This document shows, piece after piece, positions 1-8,833 of a DNA stretch of 64,000 nt. The translations under genes and the position numbers were made by a program. The stretch is from contig NZ_JAPQNS010000010.1 in assembly GCF_028867935.1 (NCBI RefSeq), positions 124,001 through 188,000 on the forward strand, read 5' to 3'. Positions within the stretch are counted from its first letter, which is position 1; every line of letters begins with the position of its first letter. The notes under the pieces were generated by a model. The model made no database searches. It saw only the letters and a list, made by a program, of their open reading frames with translations, and was not told the origin of the DNA. The DNA comes from Flavobacterium sp. SUN052 (lineage in GTDB: Bacteria; Bacteroidota; Bacteroidia; Flavobacteriales; Flavobacteriaceae).

Positions 1-110
1 AAGCTAAACCGACGACCACCTTTAACAACCTTGGCTACACGGTTGATAGCGACTACGCGCTCTTTCAGTTCGGACTCGTTTACTTTTGAAGGTCTTGCGT
101 TCGTTACCAT
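1..110 (-). CDS. rpsE: 30S ribosomal protein S5, N-terminal part (cut by window edge)
   Basis: Only the first 36 or so codons are present; the gene runs off the left edge. The reading begins [18 protein letters not shown] and continues [19 protein letters not shown], the conserved start of S5, which binds 16S rRNA and helps control decoding accuracy in the small subunit. The ATG lies 7 nt after the stop of rplR, matching the usual spc order rplF-rplR-rpsE. Identity is firm despite the truncation. Confidence 0.93.
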   Translation of the reverse strand, partial: MVTNARPSKVNESELKERVVAINRVAKVVKGGRRFS

Positions 111-117
111 GTTTGCC

Positions 118-471
118 TTAGAATTTGAGGCCACCCTCGCGGGCACCGTCGGCCAATGCTTTCACTTTACCGTGGTACAGATAGCCATTCCGGTCGAACA
201 CCACTGCTGCGATGTTTTTAGCGGCTGCTTTTTCAGCAATCCGTTGACCTACTTGCTTGGCTACGTCCACCGTAAAGCCGTTAACTTCTGATTTCAACTC
301 GCCTGATGAAGCTGAAGCCAATGTATGACCAGCGACATCATCAATGAGTTGCGCGTAGATCGCTGTGTTCGAGCGAAATACGGACAGGCGTGGGCGTTCT
401 GCCGTTCCTGATACCTTGGCGCGGATCGAGTATTTGATCCGTTGACGCCGTTCAGCTTTATTCGTTGCCAT
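118..471 (-). CDS. rplR: 50S ribosomal protein L18
   Basis: The 117-residue product is full length for bacterial L18, which binds 5S rRNA and carries it into the central protuberance of the large subunit. The [18 protein letters not shown] stretch and the C-terminal [19 protein letters not shown] segment are typical of the family. It lies between rplF and rpsE as in other bacteria, 33 nt after rplF. No anomalies are seen. Confidence 0.97.
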   Translation of the reverse strand: MATNKAERRQRIKYSIRAKVSGTAERPRLSVFRSNTAIYAQLIDDVAGHTLASASSGELKSEVNGFTVDVAKQVGQRIAEKAAAKNIAAVVFDRNGYLYHGKVKALADGAREGGLKF

Positions 472-504
472 GTTATTTGATACCGACCAAATAGGCGATG
501 AGTC

Positions 505-1062
505 TTATTTCTTGGACGAAGACTTACCAGCTTTCCGGCGAATGATTTCACCCACGAAGCGGATACCTTTGCCTTTATATGGCTCAACCTTACGGAGTGA
601 GCGGATTTTAGCAGCTACGTCGCCGATTAATTGCTTGTCAATACCTTCCAGAATAACCTTTGGGTTTTGACCTTTTTCAGTAACGGCAGTTACTTTTATT
701 TCACTCGGAACAGCCACAAATACGTTGTGCGAGTAACCGAGTTGCAATTCAAGTACGTTGTTAGCAACAGTAGCTTTATAACCTACACCGACAATTTCCA
801 TTTCGGTTTTGTAGCCGGTGCTAACACCAACTACCATGTTATTCATCAAAGCACGATACAGACCGTGAAGTGCTTTATGACGCTTCTGATCAGTGGGGCG
901 AGATACCTGAATGTTACCTTCTTCAACAGCCACCGAAATATCGGGATCGACCGTTTGCGAAAGCGAGCCTTTCGGTCCCTTCACCGTTACGATGTTGCCA
1001 TTGTCGATGGACAACGAAACGCCACTGGGCAGAGCGATTGGTTTTTTACCTACGCGAGACAT
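505..1062 (-). CDS. rplF: 50S ribosomal protein L6
   Basis: The 185-residue product begins MSRVGKKPIALPSGVSLS, a classical L6 start, and has the two similar L6 folds in tandem. The second ends with the conserved KVEPYKGKGIRF segment. L6 sits near the base of the L7/L12 stalk and the sarcin-ricin loop. The gene lies 15 nt after rpsH. The extreme C-terminus is basic, RRKAGKSSSKK. Confidence 0.97.
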   Translation of the reverse strand: MSRVGKKPIALPSGVSLSIDNGNIVTVKGPKGSLSQTVDPDISVAVEEGNIQVSRPTDQKRHKALHGLYRALMNNMVVGVSTGYKTEMEIVGVGYKATVANNVLELQLGYSHNVFVAVPSEIKVTAVTEKGQNPKVILEGIDKQLIGDVAAKIRSLRKVEPYKGKGIRFVGEIIRRKAGKSSSKK

Positions 1063-1077
1063 TGTTCGTTCAATGGA

Positions 1078-1476
1078 TTAATAGACGTAACACAACACTT
1101 CACCACCTACGTTCATTGTTTTGGCTTCTTTATCAGTCATTACACCTTTAGAAGTCGAAACGATGGCAACACCCAAGCCGTTCAAAATACGCGGCAGGTT
1201 GTCGGCACCCCGGTACTGACGAAGACCAGGGCGGCTAATGCGCTGCAGGTCAACGATGGCGGGTTGCTTCGTCACGGCGTTGTACTTCAGAGCGATTTTG
1301 ATCACTCCCTGTGGGCCGTTATCGTCGAACTTGTAATTCTGAATGAACCCTTTGTCAAACAGAACTTTTGTTATTTCTTTCTTTATGTTGGATGCAGGGA
1401 TCTCCACAATCCGGTGCTTAGCACGGATAGCGTTTCTGATTCGGGTCAGATAGTCTGCAATTGGGTCTGTGTTCAT
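1078..1476 (-). CDS. rpsH: 30S ribosomal protein S8
   Basis: The 132-residue product starts [17 protein letters not shown] and ends with the S8 signature [12 protein letters not shown] followed by [10 protein letters not shown]8 binds helix 21 of 16S rRNA in the platform and, in E. coli, autoregulates the spc operon. It lies between rpsN and rplF as expected. I did not see a clear S8-binding mimic in the nearby mRNA, so regulation here is open. Confidence 0.97.
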   Translation of the reverse strand: MNTDPIADYLTRIRNAIRAKHRIVEIPASNIKKEITKVLFDKGFIQNYKFDDNGPQGVIKIALKYNAVTKQPAIVDLQRISRPGLRQYRGADNLPRILNGLGVAIVSTSKGVMTDKEAKTMNVGGEVLCYVY

Positions 1477-1501
1477 CTTCCTCGTGTATTAGAGTTAGCT
1501 T

Positions 1502-1771
1502 CTACCAGCTTGACTTCGTTACGCCCGGAATCTTACCTGCACTGGCCATTTCGCGGAATGTTACCCGAGAAATACCAAATTTGCGCATGTAGCCTCTGGG
1601 GCGGCCTGTTAGTTTGCAACGATTGTGCAAGCGAACAGGTGATGCATTGCGGGGCAGTTTGTCTAAGCCAGCATAATCGCCTGCTTCTTTGAGGGCTGCC
1701 CGCTTGGTAGCATACTTGGCTACCATTGCTTCACGTTTCCGCTCCCGTGCTTTGATTGATTCTTTTGCCAT
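1502..1771 (-). CDS. rpsN: 30S ribosomal protein S14 (zinc-free form)
   Basis: The 89-residue product is the longer S14 form. It lacks the paired CxxC zinc motifs of the short form and has only one Cys ([16 protein letters not shown]). S14 is a late-assembling protein of the 30S head. The ending [14 protein letters not shown] is typical. It lies 29 nt after rplE. Confidence 0.96.
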   Translation of the reverse strand: MAKESIKARERKREAMVAKYATKRAALKEAGDYAGLDKLPRNASPVRLHNRCKLTGRPRGYMRKFGISRVTFREMASAGKIPGVTKSSW

Positions 1772-1800
1772 GTTGTGTGACGCTTAGCGTTTCTACTTGC

Positions 1801-2355
1801 TTATTTCTTGCTGCTGGCAAATGGCATTCCGAGGGCCTTAAGCAACTCATAACTTTCGTTATCTGAGTCAGCTGTCGTTACGAACGTGATGTCCATACCC
1901 GAAATACGCGATACCTTGTCGATACTGATCTCCGGGAAGATGATCTGCTCCTGCACGCCAAACGTGTAGTTGCCCCGACCGTCGAACCCTTTATCGCTGA
2001 TGCCTTTGAAGTCCCGTACGCGAGGCAGTGCAACTGCTGTCAAACGATCCAGAAACTCGTACATCTTGTCGCCACGGAGCGTTACTTTCGCACCGATTGG
2101 CATTCCCTCCCGAAGTTTGAAGTTCGAAACGGCTTTCTTAGCAATAGTTGGAACAGCTTTCTGACCCGTAATCTGAGTCAACTCATCTACTCCTACATCT
2201 ACTAATTTCTTATCTGCAACGGCGGCTCCAATACCCTTGTTTACGACAATCTTGCTCAGGCGCGGTACTTGCATAACCGACTTATACTGAAACTTGTCTT
2301 TCAACTGGGTGACCACCTCATTGAGATATTTCTCTTTTAGTCTTGGCGTTGCCAC
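1801..2355 (-). CDS. rplE: 50S ribosomal protein L5
   Basis: The 184-residue product contains [17 protein letters not shown] near the start and the conserved [19 protein letters not shown] segment. L5 binds 5S rRNA together with L18 and contacts the P-site tRNA. The length is normal. The gene follows rplX after a 39-nt gap that shows nothing notable. Confidence 0.97.
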   Translation of the reverse strand: MATPRLKEKYLNEVVTQLKDKFQYKSVMQVPRLSKIVVNKGIGAAVADKKLVDVGVDELTQITGQKAVPTIAKKAVSNFKLREGMPIGAKVTLRGDKMYEFLDRLTAVALPRVRDFKGISDKGFDGRGNYTFGVQEQIIFPEISIDKVSRISGMDITFVTTADSDNESYELLKALGMPFASSKK

Positions 2356-2394
2356 TTTCTTGACTCGTTTAATGGTGATTAACTACCAGACCGA

Positions 2395-2724
2395 TTAGAT
2401 AAACTTGTCGGTCTTCTTCGAGTACCGCTGCAACTTACCGTTCTCATTCACCCGACGACCTGTGCGTGTCGGCTGTTTGGTGGCGGGGTCGACTAACATC
2501 AAATTGCTGATGTGAACCGTTCCTTCCGTTTGAACTAAGCTACCTTGCGGGTTCTGCGCCGTTGGTTTGATGTGCTTCGTGATCATTGCGACCCCTTCAA
2601 TTTTAGCACGCTCTTTTTCAACCAGCACTTCCAACACTGTTCCCTGCTGGCCTTTTGAGTTTCCAGCGATCACCACAACGGTATCACCCGTTTTGATGTG
2701 AAATTTTGCTTTCTTCTTTTCCAT
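2395..2724 (-). CDS. rplX: 50S ribosomal protein L24
   Basis: The 109-residue product carries the KOW motif near its start (IKTGDTVVVIAGNSKGQQG) that defines L24, an early-assembling protein near the exit tunnel. The ATG is only 1 nt after the rplN stop, so translation is likely coupled. The basic C-terminus RTGRRVNENGKLQRYSKK is common in Bacteroidota L24. Confidence 0.97.
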   Translation of the reverse strand: MEKKKAKFHIKTGDTVVVIAGNSKGQQGTVLEVLVEKERAKIEGVAMITKHIKPTAQNPQGSLVQTEGTVHISNLMLVDPATKQPTRTGRRVNENGKLQRYSKKTDKFI

Positions 2725-2725
2725 C

Positions 2726-3094
2726 TTACAGTACTTCCGGGGCTAAAGAAACGATCTTCATAAATTGCTTCTCACGCAGCTCACGGGCAACAGGTCCGAA
2801 GATGCGGGTACCTCGTGGTTCGTCGTTATTGTTGAGCAAAACGGCAGCGTTATCTTCAAACCGGATATATGAACCGTCTTTACGGCGTACTTCCTTTTTA
2901 GTCCGAACGACAACAGCTTTAGAAACCGTTCCCTTTTTCATGTTGCTCGACGGGAGTGCCTGCTTCACGGTTACAACGATTTTGTCGCCTACCGATGCAT
3001 AACGCTTGCCCGTACCGCCCAGCACGCGGATAACTAGTACCTCTTTGGCACCACTGTTATCGGCTACGCCTAATCTTGATTCTTGCTGTACCAT
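2726..3094 (-). CDS. rplN: 50S ribosomal protein L14
   Basis: The 122-residue product starts [19 protein letters not shown] and ends [10 protein letters not shown], both hallmarks of L14, which lies at the subunit interface and contacts L19 and 16S rRNA. It sits 3 nt after rpsQ and 1 nt before rplX in the conserved order. No anomalies. Confidence 0.98.
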   Translation of the reverse strand: MVQQESRLGVADNSGAKEVLVIRVLGGTGKRYASVGDKIVVTVKQALPSSNMKKGTVSKAVVVRTKKEVRRKDGSYIRFEDNAAVLLNNNDEPRGTRIFGPVARELREKQFMKIVSLAPEVL

Positions 3095-3097
3095 GAC

Positions 3098-3400
3098 TTA
3101 CTTGGCCTTTTCGATAATTTCGACTAATCTCCAACGCTTATTTTTGCTCAGAGGACGAGTTTCCATGATACGGACAGTATCACCGATACCGCAATCATTA
3201 TTTTCGTCGTGTGCCATGAACTTCGTTGTACGGTTCATAAACTTACCGTACATCGGGTGCTTCACCTTACGGTCAACCGCAACGGTGATGGTCTTTTGCA
3301 TTTTGTTGCTGACCACGCGCCCAACTCGCTCTTTCCGAGCATTACGCTCCACCGAAACCTGCTGCTCCGATTGAGGCTGTTCTACTTGCTGTGCTTCCAT
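3098..3400 (-). CDS. rpsQ: 30S ribosomal protein S17 with Gln/Glu-rich N-terminal extension
   Basis: The 100-residue product has the S17 core from about residue 19 ([20 protein letters not shown]) with its OB fold binding the 5' domain of 16S rRNA. The first 18 residues ([18 protein letters not shown]) form an acidic, Gln-rich extension before the core. No internal Met offers a shorter start, and the ATG is well placed 11 nt after rpmC, so the extension seems real. Confidence 0.95.
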   Translation of the reverse strand: MEAQQVEQPQSEQQVSVERNARKERVGRVVSNKMQKTITVAVDRKVKHPMYGKFMNRTTKFMAHDENNDCGIGDTVRIMETRPLSKNKRWRLVEIIEKAK

Positions 3401-3411
3401 CGTAGTATAGG

Positions 3412-3615
3412 CTATTCGGCTTGTGCCTGGCGCGTTTTAGTGGTTAGCTCCGTGTGTAAACGGGCAATCAGTTTGCGGGCCTCACGGATACGCATCGGAT
3501 TTTCGATGGGCGATACAGCGTGAGCGAATTTCAGCTTCAGTAAGCGGCTTTCTTCGGCCGTAATCTGATCTTTTAATTGCTCTGCTGACAGTGCCTTAAT
3601 TTCTTCCTTTTTCAT
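3412..3615 (-). CDS. rpmC: 50S ribosomal protein L29
   Basis: The 67-residue product is a two-helix protein starting [14 protein letters not shown] with the conserved [20 protein letters not shown] region. L29 sits by the tunnel exit near L23 and contributes to the docking site of trigger factor and SRP. It lies upstream of rpsQ as usual. The 71-nt gap separating it from rplP is longer than normal for this position; I see no clear structure in it. Confidence 0.96.
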   Translation of the reverse strand: MKKEEIKALSAEQLKDQITAEESRLLKLKFAHAVSPIENPMRIREARKLIARLHTELTTKTRQAQAE

Positions 3616-3686
3616 GACGATTCAATGATCGGTAACTGCTGGTTGACATTGTGAGCCTTCCAACAGCTCCGAATCAGATGTCTTGT

Positions 3687-4112
3687 TTAGTCTTGTTCCT
3701 GATAGTCGCGACGTACAATGAACTTCGTGCGAACGGGCAACTTTTGGGCTGCTAACCGCAACGCTTCCATACCCGTTTCTAGGGGAACACCTGTTGTTTC
3801 GAACAGGATTGTGCCGGGCTTAATAACGGCTACCCAATATTCGGGAGCACCTTTACCTTTACCCATCCGCACTTCGGCGGGTTTCTTTGTGATTGGCTTA
3901 TCAGGGAAGATGCGAATCCAGACCTGGCCTTCACGCTTCATAGCGCGGGTTACTGAGATACGGGCAGCTTCTATCTGACGTGCCGTAATCCAACCCTGCT
4001 CCAGCGATTTGATAGCAAACGTACCGAATGCAATCTCCTGGCCACGGGTGGCAAGACCTTTGATCTTGCCTTTGTGCATCTTACGGAATTTGGTTCTTCT
4101 TGGCTGTAACAT
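3687..4112 (-). CDS. rplP: 50S ribosomal protein L16
   Basis: The 141-residue product begins [19 protein letters not shown], the invariant L16 start, and contains [21 protein letters not shown]16 contacts the A- and P-site tRNAs near the peptidyl transferase centre. It is separated from rpsC by 83 nt filled by a GTTTCnn heptamer array, whereas rpsC and rplP are nearly contiguous in most bacteria. Confidence 0.97.
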   Translation of the reverse strand: MLQPRRTKFRKMHKGKIKGLATRGQEIAFGTFAIKSLEQGWITARQIEAARISVTRAMKREGQVWIRIFPDKPITKKPAEVRMGKGKGAPEYWVAVIKPGTILFETTGVPLETGMEALRLAAQKLPVRTKFIVRRDYQEQD

Positions 4113-4195
4113 GTTTCTGTTATCAGTTTCAAGTTTCTATGTTTCAAGTTTCAGTGAATGGTAAACCTGAAACCTAAAATCCGAAACTATTCAGG
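4113..4195. repeat. Inverted GTTTCnn heptamer array between rplP and rpsC
   Basis: On the plus strand GTTTC recurs at 4113, 4126, 4133, 4141 and 4148, mostly 7-8 nt apart. Complementary GAAAC words follow at 4169-4173 and 4183-4187. GTTTCAG at 4148-4154 pairs exactly with CTGAAAC at 4167-4173 around a 12-nt loop; the outer part pairs imperfectly. It fills the whole rpsC-rplP gap inside a co-transcribed ribosomal operon. The architecture matches the other heptamer arrays in the window. Confidence 0.65.
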
Positions 4196-5071
4196 TTATC
4201 GTCTTCCTCCTCCACCACCGCCACGGTTTCCACCACCGCCACCGCGATTGCCACCAGCTCCACCACCACGGTTGTTGCCACCACGGTCATTACCACCACG
4301 CTCGTTGCGGCCACGGCCACCACGATCATTGCCATCGCGGTCGCCACGAGGACCACGGCGATCGCCACGATCATTGCCACGATCACTAGCCGTACGCTCA
4401 CCAGCAGCTGCAGCGCTTGCTAAAGCAGCAGGTGATAAGTCACGCTTGCCGTACACTTCGCCTTTGAATACCCATACTTTGATGCCGATTTTACCGTACA
4501 CCGTTTGAGCTTCTGAGATTGCGTAGTCGATATCGGCACGCAGTGTGTGCAGAGGAACCCGACCTTCTTTGTATTGCTCTGTGCGGGCCATTTCGGCACC
4601 ACCCAGACGGCCTGACAGTTTCAGCTTGATACCTTGAGCACCTACACGCATGGCAGCCTGGATAGACTGTTTCATAGCGCGACGGAACGAGATACGAGCC
4701 TGCAACTGCTGAGCAATTGCTTCACCGATCAGCTTGGCGTCGATTTCGGGCCGCTTAATCTCGAAGATGTTGATCTGAACGTCCTTACCGGTGATCTTCT
4801 TCAACTCTTCTTTTATCTTGTCAACCTCGCCACCGCCTTTACCAATTACAATACCTGGGCGAGCCGTGTGAATTGTAAGGGTAATCCGCTTCAGTGTACG
4901 TTCGATCACTACCCGTGAAATAGCTCCTTTCGGAATACGGGCTGCGATATATTTTCTAATTTTTTCGTCTTCGACCAGTTTGTCGGCAAACTCTTTGCCA
5001 CCATACCAGCTTGAGTCCCAACCACGGACGATACCAAGCCGAAAACCAACCGGATTAACTTTCTGTCCCAT
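4196..5071 (-). CDS. rpsC: 30S ribosomal protein S3 with Arg/Gly-rich tail
   Basis: The 291-residue product has a normal S3 core (starting [14 protein letters not shown]) with the KH-domain GKGG motif at 77-80 and the C-terminal domain ending near residue 208. S3 forms part of the mRNA entry channel and its helicase activity. After an Ala-rich linker (about 211-224) comes a 67-residue Gly/Arg/Asn/Asp-rich tail with many RGG, RGN and NRGG units. Usual S3 is about 210-240 residues. The tail is in frame with no sign of a frameshift, and the next gene follows after an 83-nt gap. Confidence 0.96.
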   Translation of the reverse strand: MGQKVNPVGFRLGIVRGWDSSWYGGKEFADKLVEDEKIRKYIAARIPKGAISRVVIERTLKRITLTIHTARPGIVIGKGGGEVDKIKEELKKITGKDVQINIFEIKRPEIDAKLIGEAIAQQLQARISFRRAMKQSIQAAMRVGAQGIKLKLSGRLGGAEMARTEQYKEGRVPLHTLRADIDYAISEAQTVYGKIGIKVWVFKGEVYGKRDLSPAALASAAAAGERTASDRGNDRGDRRGPRGDRDGNDRGGRGRNERGGNDRGGNNRGGGAGGNRGGGGGNRGGGGGGRR

Positions 5072-5077
5072 GTGTTA

Positions 5078-5467
5078 TTACTCGTTTTCCTGGGTTTGAG
5101 TCATTTCTTCTAACTCCTCTGGCATAGCCGCGCTGTCAACAACCAGTGTAATGTGGTTCGACCGCTTCCGAATCCGGTGACCACGACCTTGAGGAGCAGG
5201 ACGAAGACGCTTGAGCATCGGACCGCCATCCACAAAAACCGTTTTCACATATAGATCCGCGTCTTCAATGCTGGAGTCGGTATTTTTTTGCTGCCAGTTG
5301 GCAACTGCCGACAACAGCACCTTCTGCAATACATCAGCACCCTGCTGGGGCTGGTATTTTAGGATGCCAAGTGCCCGGCTCACGCGCTGACCACGAATCA
5401 GGTCGGCTATCAACCGCATTTTGCGGGGCGAAGAGGGCACGTTTTTCAGTTTTGCTACTGCTTCCAT
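5078..5467 (-). CDS. rplV: 50S ribosomal protein L22
   Basis: The 129-residue product contains the core [18 protein letters not shown] and the loop region [20 protein letters not shown] that reaches into the exit tunnel. It has a short acidic C-terminal tail, [13 protein letters not shown]. It is tightly packed between rpsS (4 nt) and rpsC (6 nt), consistent with one mRNA. Confidence 0.97.
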   Translation of the reverse strand: MEAVAKLKNVPSSPRKMRLIADLIRGQRVSRALGILKYQPQQGADVLQKVLLSAVANWQQKNTDSSIEDADLYVKTVFVDGGPMLKRLRPAPQGRGHRIRKRSNHITLVVDSAAMPEELEEMTQTQENE

Positions 5468-5471
5468 TTTT

Positions 5472-5750
5472 TTACCGTTTGCCCTTGTCTTTCTTCGCTA
5501 CGTGACCACGGAAGTTACGAGTAGGTGCAAACTCACCGAGTTTGTGACCAACCATGTTTTCCGTTACATACACCGGTATGAACTTGTTACCGTTGTGAAC
5601 GGCAAATGTGTGTCCAACGAAATCCGGAGAGATCATCGAACGGCGTGACCAGGTTTTGATGACCGACTTCTTGCCCGACTGATTCTGGGTCTGAACTTTA
5701 TTGTCCAGACGAAAATCTATATATGGGCCTTTCTTGAGTGAACGTGCCAT
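5472..5750 (-). CDS. rpsS: 30S ribosomal protein S19
   Basis: The 92-residue product begins [15 protein letters not shown] and contains the conserved [16 protein letters not shown] segment. S19 lies in the 30S head with S13 and contacts the A-site finger. It follows rplB by 7 nt and precedes rplV by 4 nt. No anomalies. Confidence 0.98.
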   Translation of the reverse strand: MARSLKKGPYIDFRLDNKVQTQNQSGKKSVIKTWSRRSMISPDFVGHTFAVHNGNKFIPVYVTENMVGHKLGEFAPTRNFRGHVAKKDKGKR

Positions 5751-5757
5751 TTATGAA

Positions 5758-6582
5758 TTACTTTTTCCGTCGGCTAATGATCAACTTGCTTGATGCTTTC
5801 TTAGGAGCACGGGTCTTCTGACCCTTGGCGAACTGCCCGTTACGTGAGCGTGGGTGACCACCCGATGCCCGACCTTCACCACCACCCATTGGGTGATCGA
5901 CTGGGTTCATGGCAACACCCCGAACGCGTGGACGGCGACCCAACCAGCGCATACGGCCGGCTTTGCCCATCACAACGTTCATGTGGTCGGGGTTCGATAC
6001 CGAACCAACCGTAGCCATGCAGTTGCTCAACACCCGGCGAGTTTCGCCCGATGGCAGGCGGATAATAACGTACCGCTCTTCGCGGCCCACCAACTGAGCG
6101 TAGGTTCCAGCTGAACGAGCCATAGCGGCTCCTTTACCTGGTGTCAGTTCGATGTTGTGAATGATGGTACCGATTGGCATAGCCGACATCATCATTGCAT
6201 TACCAACATCAGGTGTTACGCCTTCGCCCGAACGGATTGTCTGACCAACGGTCAAACCCTGTGGGGCGATGATGTAGCGTTTTTCGCCGTCTTCGTACTG
6301 CACAAGGGCAATACGAGCCGAACGGTTTGGGTCATACTCTATAGTCATGACCTGTGCCGATACTTCAGGCTTATTACGCTTGAAGTCAATGATCCGGTAC
6401 ATCCGCTTGTGACCACCGCCAATATAGCGCATTGTCATGCGGCCCTGATCATTCCGACCGCCCGATCTTTTGAGCGGCTCCAGCAGGCTCTTAGTAGGCT
6501 TGCTAGTGGTGATCTCGGCAAAGTCCGGTGCTACACGAAAGCGTGTACCGGGCGTTACTGGTTTAAGTTTCTTAACTCCCAT
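5758..6582 (-). CDS. rplB: 50S ribosomal protein L2
   Basis: The 274-residue product is full length. The C-terminal part has the signature [19 protein letters not shown], whose His is needed for peptidyl transferase activity. The N-terminal part has the [16 protein letters not shown] segment. L2 is a primary 23S rRNA binder needed for subunit association. It lies 33 nt after rplW. No anomalies. Confidence 0.98.
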   Translation of the reverse strand: MGVKKLKPVTPGTRFRVAPDFAEITTSKPTKSLLEPLKRSGGRNDQGRMTMRYIGGGHKRMYRIIDFKRNKPEVSAQVMTIEYDPNRSARIALVQYEDGEKRYIIAPQGLTVGQTIRSGEGVTPDVGNAMMMSAMPIGTIIHNIELTPGKGAAMARSAGTYAQLVGREERYVIIRLPSGETRRVLSNCMATVGSVSNPDHMNVVMGKAGRMRWLGRRPRVRGVAMNPVDHPMGGGEGRASGGHPRSRNGQFAKGQKTRAPKKASSKLIISRRKK

Positions 6583-6615
6583 GATTCGTTAGTGCGTTTC
6601 AGTGCAACCGCCTTG

Positions 6616-6903
6616 TTACAGGTCAGCGTAGATGTCGATTACTTCACCCTCCGCTACCGTTACAATGGCCTTTTTGGTTGTTGGGGTCATGCCGCTTACA
6701 ATCCGACCCTTGATGTTTTTGCTCTTGCTTTTGCCGAGCGTAGTCATCGTCCGTACAGATGTTACATTAACACTGTACATTTTCTCGACAGCCTTACCGA
6801 TTTCTACTTTGTTAGCAGTTTTTGCTACTTCGAAAGCATACTTTCCCAGTTTAGACTGGGCTGTCATTTTTTCCGTGATAATTGGTCTTTTTAGAACGCT
6901 CAT
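6616..6903 (-). CDS. rplW: 50S ribosomal protein L23
   Basis: The 95-residue product starts MSVLKRPIITEKMTAQSKLG, a classical L23 opening, and has VRTMTTLGKSKSKNIKGR before the last strand. L23 is at the tunnel exit and docks trigger factor, SRP and the translocon. Its start codon overlaps the end of rplD by 4 nt, which points to translational coupling. Confidence 0.97.
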   Translation of the reverse strand: MSVLKRPIITEKMTAQSKLGKYAFEVAKTANKVEIGKAVEKMYSVNVTSVRTMTTLGKSKSKNIKGRIVSGMTPTTKKAIVTVAEGEVIDIYADL

Positions 6904-7535
6904 GATTGTTGCTCAAAAAGAGTTTGGATGGTTGACAGCGCTTCTTCACTAATAAGCAGTCGGTCGGCGTTCATCAAATCATAGGTACTAACCTGATTCG
7001 CCGTCATTACTTTTGCTTTCTGCACATTCCGGCTCGACAGTACCACATTAGCATTCACATCAGGCAGGATGAGCAACGTTTTGCGGTCAGAAACCGAAAG
7101 CGCGTTCAAAAACTCGATGTAGCTTTTTGTGCGGGGAGCGTCAAATGCGATAGAATCAATGACAGAGATACTGTTCTCTTTTGCTTTCACGGCGTAAGCC
7201 GATTGACGCGCCAGTGATTTTACTTTTTTGTTCAGTTTGAAGCTATAGTCACGAGGACGGGGACCAAATACACGGCCACCACCTACGAAAACTGGTGATT
7301 TCAAGCTACCAGCACGAGCACCACCCGTTCCTTTTTGCTTCTTCAATTTCCGGGTTGACCGGTTAACTTCTGCACGCTCTTTCGACTTGTGCGTTCCCTG
7401 ACGCTGATTGGCCAGATACTGCTTCACGTCTAGGTAAATGGCGTGCTCGTTTGGTTCGATGCCGAAAATGGTTTCTGGCAGCGTTACCTTCTTGCCCGTA
7501 TCCTCGCCTTTGCTGTTATATACGATTGCTTCCAT
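6900..7535 (-). CDS. rplD: 50S ribosomal protein L4
   Basis: The 211-residue product carries the L4 core KQKGTGGARAGSLKSPVFVG followed by GGRVFGPRPRDY, the loop that lines the exit tunnel. In E. coli L4 also represses the S10 operon by acting on its leader. Whether that happens here is unknown, but the rplC unit has a structured leader of its own (see 8205-8252). The gene lies 4 nt after rplC. Confidence 0.97.
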   Translation of the reverse strand: MEAIVYNSKGEDTGKKVTLPETIFGIEPNEHAIYLDVKQYLANQRQGTHKSKERAEVNRSTRKLKKQKGTGGARAGSLKSPVFVGGGRVFGPRPRDYSFKLNKKVKSLARQSAYAVKAKENSISVIDSIAFDAPRTKSYIEFLNALSVSDRKTLLILPDVNANVVLSSRNVQKAKVMTANQVSTYDLMNADRLLISEEALSTIQTLFEQQS

Positions 7536-7539
7536 GTCC

Positions 7540-8160
7540 TTACTTTTCGATAATTACGAATGAATTTTTGGCGCCCGGAACCGAACCACTAACAACAAGC
7601 AGGTTTTGGTCAGCCATAACCCGCAACACCTTCAGGTTTTGAACCGTTACACGGTTACCACCTGTACGACCTGCCATCCGCAGACCTTTAAAAACCCGCG
7701 ACGGGAACGAACAGGCACCAATTGAACCTGGGTGGCGACCCCGGTTGTGCTGTCCGTGGGTTTGACCACCCACACCACCAAAACCGTGACGTTTCACAAC
7801 GCCCTGGAAGCCTTTCCCTTTCGACGTTCCCACAACATCAACAAAATCACCTTCGACGAATACGTCGGCAACTTGTAGAGTTTGTCCCAAATCGAGTTTG
7901 TCTTTGAATTCTTTGAATTCAACCAACTTACGTTTTGGGGTGGTGCCAGCCTTTTTGAAATGGCCCATTTGCGGCTTGTTTGTGCTCTTTTCGCGCTTCT
8001 CGCCGAAGCCCAGTTGCACGGCTTCGTAACCGTCTTTCTCGTCGGTACGAACCTGGGTAACTACACAGGGACCAGTCTCAATAACTGTACATGCCAGAGC
8101 CTGCCCGTCCGCATTGTACACGCTAGTCATCCCGATTTTTTTTCCTATTAAACCAGACAT
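7540..8160 (-). CDS. rplC: 50S ribosomal protein L3
   Basis: The 206-residue product starts [19 protein letters not shown] and contains the [20 protein letters not shown] segment with the glutamine methylated in E. coli L3. L3 initiates 50S assembly. It is the first gene of a long transcription unit: a promoter-like pair and a predicted terminator of rpsJ lie in the 268-nt gap upstream. Confidence 0.98.
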   Translation of the reverse strand: MSGLIGKKIGMTSVYNADGQALACTVIETGPCVVTQVRTDEKDGYEAVQLGFGEKREKSTNKPQMGHFKKAGTTPKRKLVEFKEFKDKLDLGQTLQVADVFVEGDFVDVVGTSKGKGFQGVVKRHGFGGVGGQTHGQHNRGRHPGSIGACSFPSRVFKGLRMAGRTGGNRVTVQNLKVLRVMADQNLLVVSGSVPGAKNSFVIIEK

Positions 8161-8204
8161 TTTTTTTGTTGTAAGCAGGAAAAAGTTTGAAAAATTGTAC
8201 TCCT

Positions 8205-8218
8205 CTCCGAAAACGGAG
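8205..8218 (-). promoter_or_regulatory. Short stem-loop at the predicted 5' end of the rplC mRNA
   Basis: CTCCG and CGGAG form a 5-bp stem around a TTTT loop when read on the minus strand. It begins only a few nucleotides downstream of the TACTTTTG element at 8222-8229, so it should lie at or very near the 5' end of the rplC transcript. It could protect the leader or take part in ribosomal-protein feedback. Function is inference. Confidence 0.35.
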
Positions 8219-8221
8219 CCG

Positions 8222-8252
8222 CAAAAGTAGTGATTTTCAATTGAAACTACAA
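8222..8252 (-). promoter_or_regulatory. Bacteroidota-type promoter for rplC
   Basis: On the minus strand TTG (8252-8250) is followed after 20 nt by TACTTTTG (8229-8222), matching the TTG/TTTG - N19 to N22 - TAnnTTTG pattern used by Bacteroidota sigma factors. It lies 62 nt upstream of the rplC ATG and just past the hairpin at 8284-8313. A perfect 12-bp palindrome, TTTCAATTGAAA (8235-8246), occupies the spacer. Confidence 0.6.
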
Positions 8253-8283
8253 GCTACGTTTTGCATTTACTCCCGAAACATAA

Positions 8284-8313
8284 AAAGGTCAGGCGCAAAA
8301 ACACCTGACCTTT
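8284..8313 (-). terminator. Intrinsic terminator downstream of rpsJ
   Basis: AAAGGTCAGG (8284-8293) and CCTGACCTTT (8304-8313) form a perfect 10-bp stem with a 10-nt loop. Read on the minus strand, the descending arm runs into TTTTT. It sits about 115 nt after the rpsJ stop and just before the rplC promoter, so it should end or attenuate the rpsJ transcript. Read-through into rplC cannot be excluded. Confidence 0.6.
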
Positions 8314-8428
8314 CAGACAGACGTACCGACGTTTGAACGCCTTACTTTCTGTGAACGCCAGATGTGGTTTCCTTTCGGACCTTCACCCGATTTATGTTTC
8401 TTACCGCTCCCTTGCAGAAGCAGTCACA

Positions 8429-8734
8429 TTAAACCTTGATTTCTACATCAACACCACTTGGCAACTCCAGTTTCATCAGGGCATCAACCGTCTTTGCAGA
8501 TGTTGAGTAGATGTCAACCAGACGCTTGTAGGTGCAAAGTTGAAACTGCTCCCGAGACTTCTTGTTCACGTGTGGTGAGCGAAGTACGGTGTAGATTTCT
8601 TTGTTGGTTGGCAGTGGGATGGGGCCGCTAACAATGGCACCCGTAGATTTCACTGCCTTTACAATTTTCTCAGCTGATTTGTCAACCAACATGTGGTCGA
8701 ACGACTTCAGCTTGATGCGAATTTTCTGGCTCAT
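8429..8734 (-). CDS. rpsJ: 30S ribosomal protein S10
   Basis: The 101-residue product starts [20 protein letters not shown] and has the conserved [20 protein letters not shown] region. S10 is in the 30S head and doubles as NusE in antitermination. I chose the ATG at 8734: an in-frame ATG 16 codons upstream would add a segment absent from S10. The gene is flanked by predicted terminators on both sides (8834-8867 and 8284-8313), so it is probably transcribed by itself. Confidence 0.96.
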   Translation of the reverse strand: MSQKIRIKLKSFDHMLVDKSAEKIVKAVKSTGAIVSGPIPLPTNKEIYTVLRSPHVNKKSREQFQLCTYKRLVDIYSTSAKTVDALMKLELPSGVDVEIKV

Positions 8735-8808
8735 TATAGTTTGGTTCGGTTGCTTTAAAGAACGAGATTGGGAAAGAACCATTTACTCCCCGACCCGTTT
8801 TGAGGGTG

Positions 8809-8816
8809 CAAAGGTA
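8809..8816 (-). promoter_or_regulatory. -7 element of a promoter for rpsJ
   Basis: TACCTTTG on the minus strand matches TAnnTTTG and lies 75 nt upstream of the rpsJ ATG. The best TTG is only 13 nt further upstream, so the -33 region is weak and overlaps the fusA terminator. Position between a terminator and a highly expressed gene supports it. Confidence 0.45.
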
Positions 8817-8833
8817 AGAACTTATCTGTCAAT

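Noticed and set aside
631-1692. Long open frame on the plus strand opposite rplF, rpsH and rpsN
   Set aside because: It lies antisense to three conserved ribosomal genes and shows no recognisable domain.
4158-4508. Proline/arginine-rich open frame opposite the 3' end of rpsC
   Set aside because: It is the mirror of the Gly/Arg-rich S3 tail and has no independent support.
6157-6894. 245-codon open frame opposite rplB and rplW
   Set aside because: Antisense to conserved genes; composition follows them.
8735-8782. Longer start for rpsJ
   Set aside because: The additional 16 residues are not found in S10, and the inner ATG matches the family start.
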